From contig CACGSI010000020.1 in NCBI GenBank assembly GCA_902575715.1, forward strand, positions 1 through 18,539: a stretch of DNA of 18,539 nucleotides. The letters run 5' to 3'. This document shows, one piece after another, positions 17,353 through 18,539 of the stretch. This DNA is from an uncultured SAR324 cluster bacterium (GTDB lineage Bacteria > SAR324 > NAC60-12). The stretch's first letter is position 1; the number at the start of each line of letters is the position of its first letter. The position numbers and the translations under genes are program-made. The notes under the pieces were generated by a model. The model was not told where the DNA came from and searched no databases. It worked only from the letters and a program-made list of their open reading frames with translations.

Positions 17353-18539
17353 TCATGATATGGGCTCAAGGTCTGAATTTTCGCCTCTATTACGACCTAT
17401 TTTTGACATTGGTCGCCAAATTCCATCTATTTTGACCTGGGTAATATCTGCCGTATAGTCAGTTACTCTAGAACTATCATTAGCAAAAAGAGATGATCCT
17501 ACAGCATAAATATCGACAGGTACATTAAGTTTTTCAAAGTTACTGATTTTTGCAGAATTAAAACCGCCTGAAACAACAATCTTGACATTAGTACACCAAT
17601 TTTTTGCCCTATCAATCCAATTTTTTGGTAAATTCCACTTTTTCCAAGCAGAATCTACAGCATTACGCACTATAAATACTAACCTAGGGTTGACTCCTAA
17701 ATCTAATTCAGATTGACCCAATGGAGGTACAGAAATATCTCTAATTGTTGCACTAGTATCAAGACGAACTCCAAAAAGGACATATCGCTTTGCCTCATTT
17801 TCTTCACCAACATCCATTAACTCTTGATAACGAGAAAACATTCTCTGCATAACTAACAATGAGTCTCTTACAGAATCATTATTAAAATCAACCAAGGCAA
17901 TTCTTGGGATTTCTGGTTCGCAAACAGTTGCAAATGCCATCATAGTTTCAGCTGTATCTCCAAAAAAACAAGCAATAGAAGCATGGGCAATTGTTCCTCC
18001 TCCTGCTCCACCCCACCAATCGCCTTGCGCATCGGTAGAAATGTATGGCCCCACTCGAAGCTTATAATCATGATTAAACCTTTGAACAGCAACATTATAT
18101 GCGTATCCATCTGCAGCTTGAACCTCATGTAAATCAAAACGAGCTGGGAAAAACAAAACTGGTTTACCTCTTGCTGCCAACAATGTCTCATAAACATTTG
18201 TAGCGACTCGACTTGATCTAGTTAATAATCCTAAAGTAGGTGTTTCTAAAATAGCAAAATCTCGATAACGTCCTCTTACACGCATAACAGGTTGGATTGC
18301 TTTTGGATCTCCATAGTAATTGACCGTCGCACCATCATGAACAGCTTCTACTTCAAGTTTATTCCAAGTACTTATAAATTTACCTTTACCATTAAAAAAT
18401 CCGCTACAATGCCTCAGCATAGTTAATGCCTTATCTACTCCCGCAACAACTACTTTACCTCTCCTTCTAGTAAACCATTGCATTTCTACTTCTAAATTTC
18501 CCACCTCAGTTTTTGAAGCATCAATTTCACCTAACCTAG
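17353..18539 (-). CDS. Nicotinate phosphoribosyltransferase-like protein (5' end outside window)
   Basis: Predicted to make nicotinate mononucleotide from nicotinate and PRPP in the Preiss-Handler route of NAD salvage. The frame is open to the right edge, so a GTG at 18504 is internal: the preceding residues RLGEIDASKTEVGNLEVEM continue the family pattern. The 394 visible residues include TRRRGKVVVAGVDKAL, the ILETPTLGLLTRSSRVATN helix, PARFDLHEVQAADGYAYN with the probable reactive His, and the phosphate-binding IVVSGGFNSAKI followed by VDIYAVGSSLF. That last pair is typical of NAPRT and quinolinate phosphoribosyltransferase folds. The GGAGGGTIAHA loop also fits. It is separated by 242 bp from dnaE. 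Another phosphoribosyltransferase-type substrate cannot be excluded. Confidence 0.8.
   Translation of the reverse strand, partial: RLGEIDASKTEVGNLEVEMQWFTRRRGKVVVAGVDKALTMLRHCSGFFNGKGKFISTWNKLEVEAVHDGATVNYYGDPKAIQPVMRVRGRYRDFAILETPTLGLLTRSSRVATNVYETLLAARGKPVLFFPARFDLHEVQAADGYAYNVAVQRFNHDYKLRVGPYISTDAQGDWWGGAGGGTIAHASIACFFGDTAETMMAFATVCEPEIPRIALVDFNNDSVRDSLLVMQRMFSRYQELMDVGEENEAKRYVLFGVRLDTSATIRDISVPPLGQSELDLGVNPRLVFIVRNAVDSAWKKWNLPKNWIDRAKNWCTNVKIVVSGGFNSAKISNFEKLNVPVDIYAVGSSLFANDSSRVTDYTADITQVKIDGIWRPMSKIGRNRGENSDLEPIS

Overview
The window is an AT-rich stretch of a Gram-negative bacterial chromosome with dense, mostly housekeeping gene content. An LptE-type outer-membrane lipoprotein points to a lipopolysaccharide-bearing cell. 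The DUF4416 protein, the DksA/TraR zinc protein, HrcA/CIRCE control of groESL and the protein flavour recall deltaproteobacteria-like or allied marine lineages. That placement is an inference and I cannot name a genus. I see no insertion sequence, phage gene, CRISPR array, tRNA or rRNA.

Layout. Positions 1-5891 read rightward: the 3' end of a DUF4416 gene, miaA, an unknown 129-residue protein, miaB, a FIST sensory-domain protein, an lptE-like lipoprotein gene and a dksA-like gene. A possible small lipoprotein gene lies on the minus strand at 3231-3497. The rightward block meets the leftward groES-groEL operon at a strong symmetrical terminator (5913-5957). groES and lysS diverge from a 279-bp gap that holds a near-perfect CIRCE operator (8145-8169). 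lysS and hisI follow rightward with 18 bp between them. After a 399-bp AT-rich gap with no gene, everything to the end reads leftward: an unassigned PLP enzyme, thrC (TTG start), dnaE and a nicotinate phosphoribosyltransferase-like gene that runs off the right edge.

How the genes fit together. MiaA and MiaB act in succession on adenosine 37 of tRNAs. GroES and GroEL form the chaperonin, and the CIRCE site implies HrcA repression. LysRS feeds translation, and HisI and ThrC make amino acids. DnaE is the replicative polymerase, and the NAPRT-like protein would salvage nicotinate for NAD. The gene after thrC encodes a second fold-type-II PLP enzyme whose reaction I cannot name.

Most of the window is ordinary. 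The points most worth checking are the PLP enzyme beside thrC, a roughly 90-residue insertion in DnaE together with an eroded PHP metal site, the CIRCE operator shared by divergent genes, and the candidate small lipoprotein. I did not find convincing evidence of a new multi-gene system.
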